A model generated the notes under the pieces. That model made no database searches. It worked only from the letters and a program-made list of their open reading frames with translations, and was not told the origin of the DNA. Source: Chloroflexota bacterium (GTDB lineage Bacteria > Chloroflexota > Anaerolineae > SpSt-313). From it: 46,704 nt of DNA. Made by a program: the position numbers and the translations under genes. This document shows positions 1 through 7,463 of this stretch, one piece after another (the stretch's first letter is position 1; the number at the start of each line of letters is the position of its first letter). The stretch covers positions 1 through 46,704 of the forward strand of contig JAKPJZ010000009.1 of the NCBI GenBank assembly GCA_029553955.1, given 5' to 3'.

Positions 1-140
1 GGTCGCGGTGGTCGCCCGCCGGCATCTCCCCTCTCCCCCGCAGTGGGAGAGGGGCCGGGGTGTTGGCGGTCGCGGTGGTCGCCCGCCGGCATCTCCCCTC
101 TCCCCCGCAGTGGGAGAGGGGCGGGGGGTGAGGGAGCCCC
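1..140. repeat. Tandem 67-bp repeat, about two copies
   Basis: A unit beginning ggtcgcggtggtcgcc is present at position 1 and again at position 68. Each copy contains the inverted repeat ctcccctctccc...gtgggagagggg, which makes a small hairpin. The second copy runs into a ggggtgaggga tail. The same kind of sequence occurs inside the GT2 gene at 24220-24285. No gene is visible before position 216, and the long frames here are GC-driven noise. Confidence 0.75.
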
Positions 141-215
141 ACTTGCGCCTGCGTCGTGTCTGGGGTATGCTTGAGGGAGAGCGTTTCGAGTCCGCTGCTT
201 ACCCAAGGAGGCGCC

Positions 216-557
216 ATGAAGGTCCAGCACTACACCGCCACACCGGCCGAGCCCGTCCCCGGCGCCGAGGGCGTCACCGTGCGCTGGGTGATCAAAGAGG
301 CCGACGGCGCGCCGCATTTCGCCATGCGCCTCTTCGAAGTGCCCCCCGGCGGCGCCAGCGAGCTGCACACCCACTGGTGGGAGCACGAGATCTACTTCCT
401 CGCCGGCGCGGGCCACATCCATGGCGAGCAGGCCGACCACCCGGTGGCCGAGGGCACGGTGGCCTTTGTCCCCGGCGGCGAGTTGCACCAGGTGGTCAAC
501 GACGGCCCGGGCGTGCTGCGCTTCATCTGCCTGGTGCCACACCAGAGGCCCGGTTGA
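216..557 (+). CDS. Cupin-fold metal-binding protein
   Basis: A 113-residue single-domain cupin. Motif 1 is visible around residues 45-64 (GGASELHTHWWEHEIYFLAG), with probable metal ligands His51, His53 and a Glu in 56-58. Motif 2 is around residues 80-95 (EGTVAFVPGGELHQVVN), with His91 as the fourth ligand. Such proteins bind Mn, Fe, Zn or Ni and act as isomerases, dioxygenases or small sensors; the substrate cannot be told from the sequence. The start at 216 is chosen because AAGGAGG lies 5 bases upstream; an upstream in-frame ATG at 156 has no ribosome site. The stop codon lies inside the left arm of the next inverted repeat. It stands alone, with no operon partner. Confidence 0.85.
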   Translation: MKVQHYTATPAEPVPGAEGVTVRWVIKEADGAPHFAMRLFEVPPGGASELHTHWWEHEIYFLAGAGHIHGEQADHPVAEGTVAFVPGGELHQVVNDGPGVLRFICLVPHQRPG

Positions 558-678
558 ACCGCGAAGGACGCCAAGCGCGCGAAGGATGGAGGGGGAAGGA
601 GTCCCTGAGGGTTCCTCTTCCTGTGTAGCCTTGATGGCTCGCGTTCCTCTTGGCGCGCTTGGCGTCCTTCGCGGTTCA
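555..678. repeat. Inverted repeat, 'aaccgcgaaggacgcc' family
   Basis: Perfect 26-bp arms at 555-580 and 653-678 enclose a 72-base centre. The left arm supplies the TGA stop of the cupin gene. The element lies between the cupin gene and the convergent small membrane gene, so it may also act as a bidirectional terminator. Related elements appear near 3485, 3587, 5500, 8016, 19542, 43774 and 46225. Confidence 0.8.
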
Positions 679-693
679 GCTTGCCCTGGGCGT

Positions 694-1071
694 TCAGTCC
701 CACCACAGGCCGCGGCCGGTGCGCACGACGTGGCCGGCCTGGATGGTGACGCGGCGCCACAGGTAGCCCTGGTCGGGGTTCATGGGCCGGGCGTACCAGA
801 GGTGGCTGCAGGGCCCGCCGGTGGCGCCGCCCTCGGGGCACGCGCCTGCCGTCGCGGTGCGCAGGAGCGGCTCGCCCAACAGCGACAGCGAAACGCGCGT
901 TTCGCTGTCGCCCACCGCCACGGCACGGAAGGCCTGCTCGCTGTAGCCGGGGGCGTAGCGGGTGTTGCGCATAGGAGTGAGCAGCCACAGGTTGCCCAGC
1001 AAGGCGCAGGTCGCGGCGACGAGCAGCGCCAGGCCCAGCGCGGCAGCCAGGAGCGATTTGTGGCGAGCCAT
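694..1071 (-). CDS. Small membrane-anchored protein, function unknown
   Basis: A protein of 125 residues beginning MARHKSLLAA. One hydrophobic segment near residues 5-33 would act as an uncleaved signal anchor, leaving an extracytoplasmic domain of about 90 residues. The stretch GDSETRVSLSLLGEPL resembles the opening of SmpA/BamE-like domains, but the match is short and I do not rely on it. The ATG at 1071 has GAGGAGGT upstream; the GTG at 1080 overlaps that ribosome site and is unlikely. It is transcribed alone, divergently from the GH4 gene, with about 100 bases between the two starts that must hold both promoters. Confidence 0.65.
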   Translation of the reverse strand: MARHKSLLAAALGLALLVAATCALLGNLWLLTPMRNTRYAPGYSEQAFRAVAVGDSETRVSLSLLGEPLLRTATAGACPEGGATGGPCSHLWYARPMNPDQGYLWRRVTIQAGHVVRTGRGLWWD

Positions 1072-1178
1072 CGGCGCCACCTCCTCAGGGCGGGCCGGAG
1101 AGCAGCCCGGCGTCTCTACTATAGCACAGAACGGCGCGGTTGTGACCTGTGGGAATCCACAGGTCGAGGGAGGATGAG

Positions 1179-2504
1179 ATGAAGATTGCCTTTGTCGGCG
1201 GCGGCAGCCTGACCTGGGCGCCGGAGCTGATTACCGACCTGGCGCTGATGCCCGAGGTGCACGGCGCCGAGCTGGTGCTGCAGGATATCGACCCGGCGGC
1301 GCTGGAACGCATGTTGCCGCTGGCCGAGCTGATCTGCCGCCAGGCCAAAAGCGAGATGCGCGTGTCGGCCACGCTGGAGCGCGAGCCGGCGCTGACGGGG
1401 GCCGATTACGTCATCTACTCGGTGGCCATCGGCGGCCTGAGGGCGGTGCAGGCCGACCTCGAGATCCCGGCACGCTACGGCGTGCGCCTGCCGGTGGGCA
1501 TGAACGTAGGGCCGGCGGGCATCAGCCGCGCCCTGCGCCACATCCCGGCCACTGTGGAGCTCTGCCGGCAGATGGAGCGCTCTTGCCCCGAGGCCTGGCT
1601 GATCAACCTCACCAACCCCATGACCCAGCTCTGCTGGGTGGCCACGCGCGAGACGTCGATCCGCACCATCGGCCTCTGCCACGAGATCACCCACTTTGCC
1701 GGGCACATCGCCGGCGCCCTCGACGTGCCGCCCGAAGAGGTCTGCTTCCAGGCGGCGGGCATCAACCACCTGCCCTGGGTCCTCGAGTTCCGCGTGGGCG
1801 CCCGCGATGGCCTGGCGCTCTTGCGCGACTGGCTGGCCGAGCACGGCGCGCTGCACTTTGCCCACGATATGCTGCTCGGCACCCCGTGGACCGCCTTCCA
1901 CGACCGCCATGGAGTAAAGTTCACCATCTTCGAGGCCACCGGCTGCCTGCCCGGCGCCGGCGACCGCCACGTGGCCGAGTTCTTTCCCCACTTTCTGCGC
2001 CCCGAGACGAATTGGGGGCTGGATTACGGCATCGAGGCGACCACGGTGCCGCACCGCGCCGAAATGTACGCGCTGCAGGCCGAGCAGGTGCAGTGCTGGC
2101 TCAGCGGCGAGGACTCGGTGCCCCTGCGCCCCAGCCCCGAGCAGGTGGGCCCACTCGTGGCGGCGCTCGCCGGCGGCCGGCCCGAGCGCGTGATCGTCAA
2201 TATACCCAACCTCGGCCAGGTGCCCAACCTGCCGCGCGGCGCCGTGGTCGAGTGCTACGCCCGCGTGGATGCGCGTGGCGTGCACCCCGAGTTCCCCGGC
2301 CCGCTGCCGGCCATGCCCGCCGCCGTCTGCAACTGGCACCTGGCGATCATGGAGCTGACGCTCGAGGCGGCGCTCTGCGGCGACCGCGGCCTCGCCCTCG
2401 AAGCGCTGCGCATGGAGCCCACCGTGCGCGAGTGGGAAGCGGCCGCGCCCATGCTCGACGAACTCCTCGCCGCCAACGCCACGTGGCTGCCCCAGTTCCA
2501 GTGA
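1179..2504 (+). CDS. Glycoside hydrolase family 4, NAD- and Mn-dependent glycosidase
   Basis: A protein of 441 residues, the normal GH4 length. GH4 enzymes cleave glycosides by oxidising C3 of the sugar with bound NAD, then eliminating the aglycone; they need a divalent metal. The N-terminal Rossmann motif is KIAFVGGGSLTW (residues 2-13). The NP motif is at 146-147. The metal ligands are expected at Cys167-His168 in GLCHEI and at Asn196-His197 in GINHLPW. The residues after the catalytic Cys (Cys-His-Glu-Ile) differ from the 6-phospho-glucosidase signatures, so a non-phosphorylated substrate is more likely, but its identity is not determined. The start at 1179 has GAGGGAGG upstream; the ATG at 1149 does not. 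The last codons overlap a long perfect palindrome. Confidence 0.9.
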   Translation: MKIAFVGGGSLTWAPELITDLALMPEVHGAELVLQDIDPAALERMLPLAELICRQAKSEMRVSATLEREPALTGADYVIYSVAIGGLRAVQADLEIPARYGVRLPVGMNVGPAGISRALRHIPATVELCRQMERSCPEAWLINLTNPMTQLCWVATRETSIRTIGLCHEITHFAGHIAGALDVPPEEVCFQAAGINHLPWVLEFRVGARDGLALLRDWLAEHGALHFAHDMLLGTPWTAFHDRHGVKFTIFEATGCLPGAGDRHVAEFFPHFLRPETNWGLDYGIEATTVPHRAEMYALQAEQVQCWLSGEDSVPLRPSPEQVGPLVAALAGGRPERVIVNIPNLGQVPNLPRGAVVECYARVDARGVHPEFPGPLPAMPAAVCNWHLAIMELTLEAALCGDRGLALEALRMEPTVREWEAAAPMLDELLAANATWLPQFQ

Positions 2505-2589
2505 GGGTAGTGGTGGGTCTGGCAGGCCTGGCCCGCCCACCCGCGGGTGGGCGGGCCAGGCCTGCCAGACCCACCACTACCCTCACTGG
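2498..2589. repeat. 92-bp perfect palindrome at the end of the GH4 gene
   Basis: Every base from 2498 to 2543 pairs with 2544 to 2589, with no loop (centre ccgcgg). It contains the TGA stop of the GH4 gene. As RNA it would form a very stable hairpin and could terminate transcription or protect the 3' end, but it has no T-tract. Perfect arms of this length suggest a recently made or actively maintained element. Confidence 0.9.
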
Positions 2590-2652
2590 GCAGACTCGGC
2601 TTGACCTGCACCTCTTCTCTCACTATAGTCGAGGCAGAAGGAGGCGCGGCAG

Positions 2653-2976
2653 ATGAGCGAGCTTGCACGCATCCTCTGGTCACTGCGGCCGGTGCTGCGC
2701 GTGCGCACCGTGGAGGGCGAGCCGCTGGCCGTGGGCGAGCATCGCCTCGTGCCCGTGGCGCGCACGATGGTCCTCGGCCTGGGCTGCCCTGGCGGCCTCG
2801 CGGCAGGCTGGGCGCGCGCACGGCCGCTGGCCCTGCTCGACACCTATCGCGGCGAAACGCGGCGCATCCCCATCCCCGACCCCACGCGGCGCGCCATCAT
2901 GGCCATGGCCGGGGCCGTGCTGCTGCTCGCCCTGGCGGCGCGCTGCGCCCGTTCGCGATCCAGGCGTGCCCCGTAG
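2653..2976 (+). CDS. Short GerW-like membrane protein
   Basis: A protein of 107 residues. Residues 18-37 (RTVEGEPLAVGEHRLVPVAR) resemble the core of the GerW/YtfJ domain seen in the next gene (VFGDPIRADGRLIIPVAE), suggesting a shortened paralogue without the Gly-rich middle. A hydrophobic segment near residues 81-95 would span the membrane. AAGGAGG lies about 9 bases before the ATG. The next GerW-family gene follows after 55 bases, so the two are probably co-transcribed. A GTAGGGGCGG palindrome provides the TAG stop. The GerW link is my reading of a short alignment and should be treated as tentative. Confidence 0.6.
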   Translation: MSELARILWSLRPVLRVRTVEGEPLAVGEHRLVPVARTMVLGLGCPGGLAAGWARARPLALLDTYRGETRRIPIPDPTRRAIMAMAGAVLLLALAARCARSRSRRAP

Positions 2977-2998
2977 GGGCGGTTCGTGAGCCGCCCCG
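2974..2998. repeat. GTAGGGGCGGTT palindrome overlapping a stop codon
   Basis: Arms ggggcggtt and agccgcccc (8 of 9 pairing) enclose cgtg. The TAG of the preceding gene is the first part of the element. Other members of the family are at 16807, 23330 and 39906. Confidence 0.65.
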
Positions 2999-3031
2999 CC
3001 CCGTGAACAAATACGTGAGGAGTATCGACTG

Positions 3032-3472
3032 ATGAGCGAGCCAACCGGGCAGGCGCCAAGCCTGCCCCCCACCGAGATCGAGGAGGTCGAAGCCGACGCC
3101 ACCACTCTCTTCTTCGAATCCCTCGTCGACGCCGTTGGCGTCGAGACGGTCTTTGGTGACCCCATCCGCGCCGACGGGCGCCTCATCATCCCCGTAGCCG
3201 AGACCTCCGTCGGCGGCGGCGTGGGCGACGTGCAGTACCCCCGCGCCGAGGGCGGGGTCGAGCGCCGTGAGTTGCGCCTCCCCCTGACCTCGCGCGGCGG
3301 CGGCGGCAGCGCGAGCACGCGGCCCGTGGCCGTCGTCGTGGTCACGCCCGACGACGTGCGCGTGCAGCCAATCTTCGATTTCAACCGCATCGCGCTCGCT
3401 GGCATGGCCAGCGCCATTGGCCTGTGGCGCGGCATCACCGCCTTTGCCCAGGCCATGCGCAAGCGCCGTTGA
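3032..3472 (+). CDS. GerW/YtfJ family protein
   Basis: A protein of 146 residues. The family core is clear: TVFGDPIRADGRLIIPVAE, then a Gly-rich stretch (VGGGVGD; SRGGGGSAS), then RPVAVVVVTPDDVRVQPI. In Bacillus GerW (YtfJ) is needed for spore germination, but homologues are widespread in non-spore-formers, where the role is unknown. The C-terminus has a weakly hydrophobic stretch ending in a basic tail. GAGGAG lies upstream of the ATG. It follows the shorter GerW-like gene at 2653 and probably forms a two-gene operon with it. Confidence 0.85.
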   Translation: MSEPTGQAPSLPPTEIEEVEADATTLFFESLVDAVGVETVFGDPIRADGRLIIPVAETSVGGGVGDVQYPRAEGGVERRELRLPLTSRGGGGSASTRPVAVVVVTPDDVRVQPIFDFNRIALAGMASAIGLWRGITAFAQAMRKRR

Positions 3473-3789
3473 GAGCAGCCGTGGGCTCACCGCAGAGGCG
3501 CAGAGCTAGGGGTGAGGTCGCCTCGCCCTCTCTCAGCGTCTCGGCGTTCTCCGCGATCTCTAGTCTGGCCTAAACGGGGCCGATCCACCACAGAGAGCAG
3601 AGAGAACACAGAGGATTCCTTATCCTCTGTGCCCTCTGTGTCCTCTGTGGTCAGCCCCGTCTTCATGCCTCATGGTGCCCGCCTGGGAGCATGTGGGCCT
3701 GCGGTGATTGAGCCCACGCAACCCTGGCAGCCCACCGGCGTATAGAGTGCAGAGTAGAAAACCTGGGCACGATACGCTGGAGGGGACTC
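3473..3789. repeat. Intergenic region with two inverted repeats
   Basis: A degenerate inverted repeat (caccgcagaggcgcagag ... ctcggcgttctccgcgatct) spans about 3485-3565. A second, cleaner one spans 3587-3652 with arms accacagagagcag... and ...tcctctgtggt. Both belong to the 'accgcagaggcgcagag' family. The rest (3653-3789) should carry the promoter of the DUF4097 gene; I see no convincing -35/-10 pair. No gene is supported. Confidence 0.7.
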
Positions 3790-4620
3790 ATGGACAGGAA
3801 CACAACACGGCGGCGCAGCACGGCGCTCATCCTCGTCGCTACAGGGGCGCTGCTGTTCTTCAGCACGGCCTGCACCTGCTGCTGGGTGCCGGGGGCAGTC
3901 ACGCGGGCCGGTTCTTTTGGCAGGGCTATGCCGTGGCGCAACTGGGCCGTCTGGCCGTTGGGCCAGGTTGAGGCCCGCGAAGAGGTCGGCCACAGCTTTG
4001 ACGCGGCAGGCCCGCTCGCGCTGCAGCTCAACGTGGGCGTGGGCGAGGTGCAGGTGCGCGCCGGCTCGGGCGACCGTGTGGAGGTGCGCGGCACCAAGCA
4101 CGCCTGGGGCGCCAACCGGGCCGAGGCCGAGGCGCGCCTGCGCGAGTTCCGCGTCGACGTGCGACTGGCCGGCGCGGGCACCATCACCGTCGAGAGCGAC
4201 GCGCCGCGCGCCGGCGAGGCACGGTCGGCCATGGTCGACCTGGTCATCACCCTGCCGCGCCGCGCCGACGTGCTGGCCACGGTCAACGTCGGCAGCCTGC
4301 GGGTCGAGGGCCTCGAGGGCACCTTCGATCTGACGAGCAACGTCGGCGAGGTCGCCGCGCGCGACGTCGCCCTCACCGGCTCGAGCCGCCTGGTGAGCAA
4401 TGTGGGCGAGGTCACCGTGCGGCTGCCTGCGAGCGCCAGCTTTGAGCTCGACGCGCGCAGCAGCATTGGCGACGTCTCGTGCGGCTTTCCCTTGCAGGGT
4501 GAGTATGCCACGAGCACGCTCGTCGGCAAGCGGCTCAGCGGCCGCGTGGGCGAGTCACCCGATGTCAGCCTCACCCTGCGGGTGAGCACTGGCGACGTGC
4601 GGGTGGAGCGCGGCAAGTAG
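3790..4620 (+). CDS. DUF4097-family secreted protein, possible lipoprotein
   Basis: A protein of 276 residues. A hydrophobic signal segment (residues 11-27, ALILVATGALLFFSTAC) ends at cysteines 28, 30 and 31. Cys28 could be lipidated, but the box STAC lacks the usual aliphatic residue at -3. From about residue 75 the chain is short beta strands with repeating LTSNVGEV, LVSNVGEV and ARSSIGDV units, typical of the DUF4097 (head-GIN-like) right-handed beta-helix family. In other bacteria such proteins sit beside membrane stress regulators, but their function is not established. GGAGGGG lies upstream of the ATG. The DUF4342 gene follows after 25 bases, suggesting an operon. Confidence 0.8.
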   Translation: MDRNTTRRRSTALILVATGALLFFSTACTCCWVPGAVTRAGSFGRAMPWRNWAVWPLGQVEAREEVGHSFDAAGPLALQLNVGVGEVQVRAGSGDRVEVRGTKHAWGANRAEAEARLREFRVDVRLAGAGTITVESDAPRAGEARSAMVDLVITLPRRADVLATVNVGSLRVEGLEGTFDLTSNVGEVAARDVALTGSSRLVSNVGEVTVRLPASASFELDARSSIGDVSCGFPLQGEYATSTLVGKRLSGRVGESPDVSLTLRVSTGDVRVERGK

Positions 4621-4645
4621 CGGATGGCGAAGAAAGGAGCGCGAA

Positions 4646-5494
4646 ATGGCAAGCGAGACTCCGGAAGGGCGGGAGGAAGCCGAGCGCATCATCGAAGAGC
4701 GGGTCGAAGCGCAGGTCAGGGCCGAGATGGGGCAGGGGGCCGGCGCTCAGCCGCAGCCCGGCGAGACTTGGGAGGACGTGGCGCGGCGCCTGGAAGAGCG
4801 CATCCGCGGCGAACTGGCCGGCGTGCTGGGCATGCAGCCGGGTGCCACCTGGGCCGAGGTAGGCCAGAGCGTCGAGCGCCACACCAAGATAACCTTTGGC
4901 GGCTGGGCCGGCGCCACGCCGGCCGATAGCTGGGACGCGGTCGGCCGCAAGATCGAAGCGCGCATCCGCGAACGCGCCGCCCGCTGGAGCGGCGTCGCGC
5001 CCGGCGAGCAAGCCGATTGGGACGAGGTTGGCCGCCACGTCGCGGCCCGCGTGCGCGCCGGGCTGGGCCGGTCGGTCGGCGCGCCGTCCGACGCCGATTG
5101 GAGCACCGTGGCCGCCGGCTACCGCGCCCGCATTGACGCCGAGCTGGGGCAGCGTTTTGCCTCGCGCGGCCGCCCGGGCGAGGCGCCACAGGGGGAGGAG
5201 CCAACCATGGGCACAGGCACAGGCGCGCCAGGAGGCGCTGGGGCGCCAGGGGGCGAGCGTATCCGCCGCGAAGAGTTCCGCGTGTCGGGCAGCGAGCTGC
5301 TGGAGCGTTTCAAGGAGCTGCTGCACGAGGGCAACATCCGCCGCGTCCTCATCAAGCAGGATGGGCGCATCATCGCCGAGTTCCCGCTGACGCTGGGGGT
5401 CGTGGGCGCGATCTTTGCCCCAACCCTCGCCGCCGTGGGCGCCATCGCCGCATTGGTGGCCGAATGCACCATCGTCGTCGAGAGGGCCGAATAG
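4646..5494 (+). CDS. DUF4342 protein with five W-anchored repeats
   Basis: A protein of 282 residues in two parts. The C-terminal part (about 213-280) matches DUF4342: GSELLERFKELLHEGNIRRVLIKQ..., then a Gly/Ala/Val-rich hydrophobic stretch and CTIVVER. The N-terminal part is acidic-basic and helical, with tryptophans at residues 42, 69, 96, 125 and 152, each opening a W-x-x-V-(G/A)...R(I/V) unit of 27-29 residues. The repeats are joined to the DUF4342 domain by a Gly/Ala-rich linker (about 190-212). DUF4342 has no established function and has been found near nucleoid or stress proteins. AAGGAG precedes the ATG. It probably forms an operon with the DUF4097 gene. Confidence 0.8.
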   Translation: MASETPEGREEAERIIEERVEAQVRAEMGQGAGAQPQPGETWEDVARRLEERIRGELAGVLGMQPGATWAEVGQSVERHTKITFGGWAGATPADSWDAVGRKIEARIRERAARWSGVAPGEQADWDEVGRHVAARVRAGLGRSVGAPSDADWSTVAAGYRARIDAELGQRFASRGRPGEAPQGEEPTMGTGTGAPGGAGAPGGERIRREEFRVSGSELLERFKELLHEGNIRRVLIKQDGRIIAEFPLTLGVVGAIFAPTLAAVGAIAALVAECTIVVERAE

Positions 5495-5499
5495 ACCAA

Positions 5500-5603
5500 G
5501 ATTCACCGCAAAGGCGCAAAGACGCTAAGGAAACGCCAAGGAGGGGGAGGATTCACCAACCCCTTGGCGTTTCCTTAGCGTCTTTGCGCCTTTGCGGTGA
5601 ATC
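5500..5603. terminator. 42-bp-arm inverted repeat between convergent genes
   Basis: Perfect 42-base arms (5500-5541 and 5562-5603) flank a 20-base loop. It belongs to the 'caccgcaaaggcgcaaag' repeat family. It fills almost all the space between the DUF4342 gene and the convergent protease gene, so it may serve as a two-way terminator. It has no long T-tract, so termination is an inference from position. Confidence 0.6.
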
Positions 5604-5607
5604 GTTC

Positions 5608-6705
5608 CTACTTTAGCCAGGCGAGGGTGGTGTCGCCGCGGGCGGGGACGATCTGCAGCCCGGGGCTGTCGTTCATATCGATCTTGCGCAGGGCGCTGAC
5701 GGCATCGCCAAAGCTGCGCACGGAGATGATCTTGATGCTGCGTGCGGCCGCGTTGGCGGCGGCGGCATCGTCGGCTGGGGCCAGAAAGTACTCGGCGCCC
5801 GCCTGCTCCGCGGCCCACACCTTCAGCCGCACGCCGTCGACCGGCCCCACCGTGCCGTTTAGGCGCAGCGTGCCCGTGCCTGCGATGCGGTAGCCGCGCG
5901 TAATGTCCTCTGGCACCAGGGCGTTGAACACCCCGAGTGCATACATCAGCGCCGACGACGGGCCGCCGGGCAGTTGGCCGGCCTCGAGCCCGATCGACAC
6001 CGGCGCCTGGTAGCTGAGGCCGGCGGTGGCCAGCACCGTGCCCAGCACCGGGCCTTCGGTGTCGAGCGGGCCGCGCAGCGCCGGCAAGGTCACCGACCTC
6101 GTGCGGCCGCTGCGGTTCACGCGCAGCGTGAGCGGCTCGCCGGTCACGTGGCCCTGCACCAGGCTGACCAACTCGGCCGCCGCCCGCACCGTCTCGCCGT
6201 CGACCGCTTCAATGACATCGCCCGGCTGCAGCTCCAGCGCGGCCGGCGTGCCGGCGATGGTCGCGACCACGCGCACCTCGGCGTCATGCACAGTCACCGG
6301 TGCCTTGGCCTGGCGCAGGGCCACAATCTCGGCGATACACTGGCTCTCGGTGAGCAGGCGCTGGCGCTGGCGCTGGAACTCGGCCTCGTCGAGGGTGGGC
6401 GGCAGCACCTGGCTGCGGGGCACGGCCTCCACATCGCTCTGCAGCCGGGCGAGCAGGTACTGGCCCAGGCGCGGCCGGCTGCTGAGGTGCAGGGTCGAGA
6501 GGTAAAAGTGGCCTGCGGGCTCTGCCGAGGCGCCGTCAACCGTGATCAGGCCCTCGACCGGCTGCAGCGCCGCCGGGGCCATCAGCGCCGCCGGGCCGGG
6601 CAACACCCAGCCGGCAACGATGGCCAGCGCCAGCAGCGCCAACAGAACGCCCAGGGCGATCAGCGGCGGCCCGGCCGCCGTCGGACCTGCGTCCGAGCCT
6701 CGCAT
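5608..6705 (-). CDS. Membrane PDZ / Lon-type serine protease (YlbL-like)
   Basis: A protein of 365 residues. One transmembrane segment (about 15-36) is followed by an extracytoplasmic region, a PDZ domain (about 140-205; ELQPGDVIEAVDGETV) and a Lon (S16) proteolytic domain (about 225-345). The Ser-Lys dyad is visible as Ser250 in GGPSSALMYAL and Lys295 in VDGVRLKVWAAE, spacing that fits YlbL/Lon. This family degrades membrane or secreted substrates presented by the PDZ domain. The ATG at 6705 puts the start just before the anchor; a longer frame reaches 6810 but is basic and low-complexity with no better ribosome site. The gene is transcribed alone and converges on the DUF4342 gene. Confidence 0.85.
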   Translation of the reverse strand: MRGSDAGPTAAGPPLIALGVLLALLALAIVAGWVLPGPAALMAPAALQPVEGLITVDGASAEPAGHFYLSTLHLSSRPRLGQYLLARLQSDVEAVPRSQVLPPTLDEAEFQRQRQRLLTESQCIAEIVALRQAKAPVTVHDAEVRVVATIAGTPAALELQPGDVIEAVDGETVRAAAELVSLVQGHVTGEPLTLRVNRSGRTRSVTLPALRGPLDTEGPVLGTVLATAGLSYQAPVSIGLEAGQLPGGPSSALMYALGVFNALVPEDITRGYRIAGTGTLRLNGTVGPVDGVRLKVWAAEQAGAEYFLAPADDAAAANAAARSIKIISVRSFGDAVSALRKIDMNDSPGLQIVPARGDTTLAWLK

Positions 6706-6926
6706 CGTCAACGCGTTCCTCTTCTCGCAGCCGGCCTCCCGCGGACCCCGCCCAACCGCAGCTCCGGCCGATGCCCTGCCGGGCGCCAGACCCGCGTTGG
6801 GGCAGGCCATCGCAGGCCCCGTCTGCGGGAGGCCGGCGCAATGTGCGCTCTATGCGCATCTGGTGTCGTATCGGCAAGAACCGTGCCACCAGAACGAGAA
6901 GACCTGTCAGGTCCAGGCTCAGCCGG

Positions 6927-7181
6927 TCAGACGGCGCGGATGACGTTGCCCTCGGCGTCGAGCTCCACAAAGTGGTGCACGCGGCCCGCCCGCCACGATG
7001 CGCACTGGTTCTGCGGCAGGTTGTCAATCTCCTCGCGCGGCGAATGTGCCACGTCGACGCACCAGCCGGGGATGATCTCCTCGGCGAGGCATGGCCCCGC
7101 CGACATGTCGATCCCCTGGGCCTGCCGCTCACGGAACAGCACCTGGGCCAGACGGATGGCTCGGTCGCGGTCGCTTTCCAT
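6927..7181 (-). CDS. Small conserved protein, function unknown
   Basis: A protein of 84 residues beginning MESDRDRAIRLAQ. AGGAGG is well placed 6 bases before the ATG. The N-terminal helix is followed by a compact region with three cysteines and the phrase EEIDNLPQNQC..RAGRVHHFVELD, which looks like a structured domain rather than noise. I do not recognise a named family. It sits alone between the protease gene and a repeat cluster. The longer upstream reading of this frame is the 28-bp repeat array and is not part of the gene. Confidence 0.65.
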   Translation of the reverse strand: MESDRDRAIRLAQVLFRERQAQGIDMSAGPCLAEEIIPGWCVDVAHSPREEIDNLPQNQCASWRAGRVHHFVELDAEGNVIRAV

Positions 7182-7202
7182 CGCCAGCCTCCTGTGTTGA
7201 CT

Positions 7203-7455
7203 GTCATTGCGAGTAACCCAGGGTCTCGGAACCCTGTGCCCAGCACAGAACCTTGGCCTGTCATTGCGAGGAGGCGGCCGCAGCCGCCGACGAAGCAATC
7301 CCCAATGCCCGACGTGGAGCTGCCTCGCTGCGCTCGCAACCAGGGGATTGCTTCGCTGCGCTCGCAACCAGGGGATTGCTTCGCTGCGCTCGCAACCAGG
7401 GGATTGCTTCGCTGCGCTCGCAACCAGGGGATTGCTTCGCTGCGCTCGCAATGAC
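7203..7455. repeat. 'cattgcgag' element with 28-bp tandem array
   Basis: The region holds ctgtcattgcgaggaggcgg ... gacgaagcaatc, a widespread palindromic repeat type. Four full copies of a 28-base unit (starting ctgcgctcgcaacc at 7328, 7356, 7384 and 7412) and a partial fifth at 7440 follow. Bases 7231-7348 are identical to 8600-8717. Confidence 0.85.
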
Positions 7456-7463
7456 AGTGCGTG

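Noticed and set aside
156..215. 20-residue N-terminal extension of the cupin
   Set aside because: No ribosome site, and the family start matches the ATG at 216.
5974..7200. Plus-strand frame of 408 codons opposite the PDZ/Lon protease
   Set aside because: Composition is Arg/His/Gln-rich shadow of the protease gene, with no ribosome site.
7328..7455. Possible CRISPR array (28-bp repeats)
   Set aside because: The units abut without spacers and arise from a 'cattgcgag' element.
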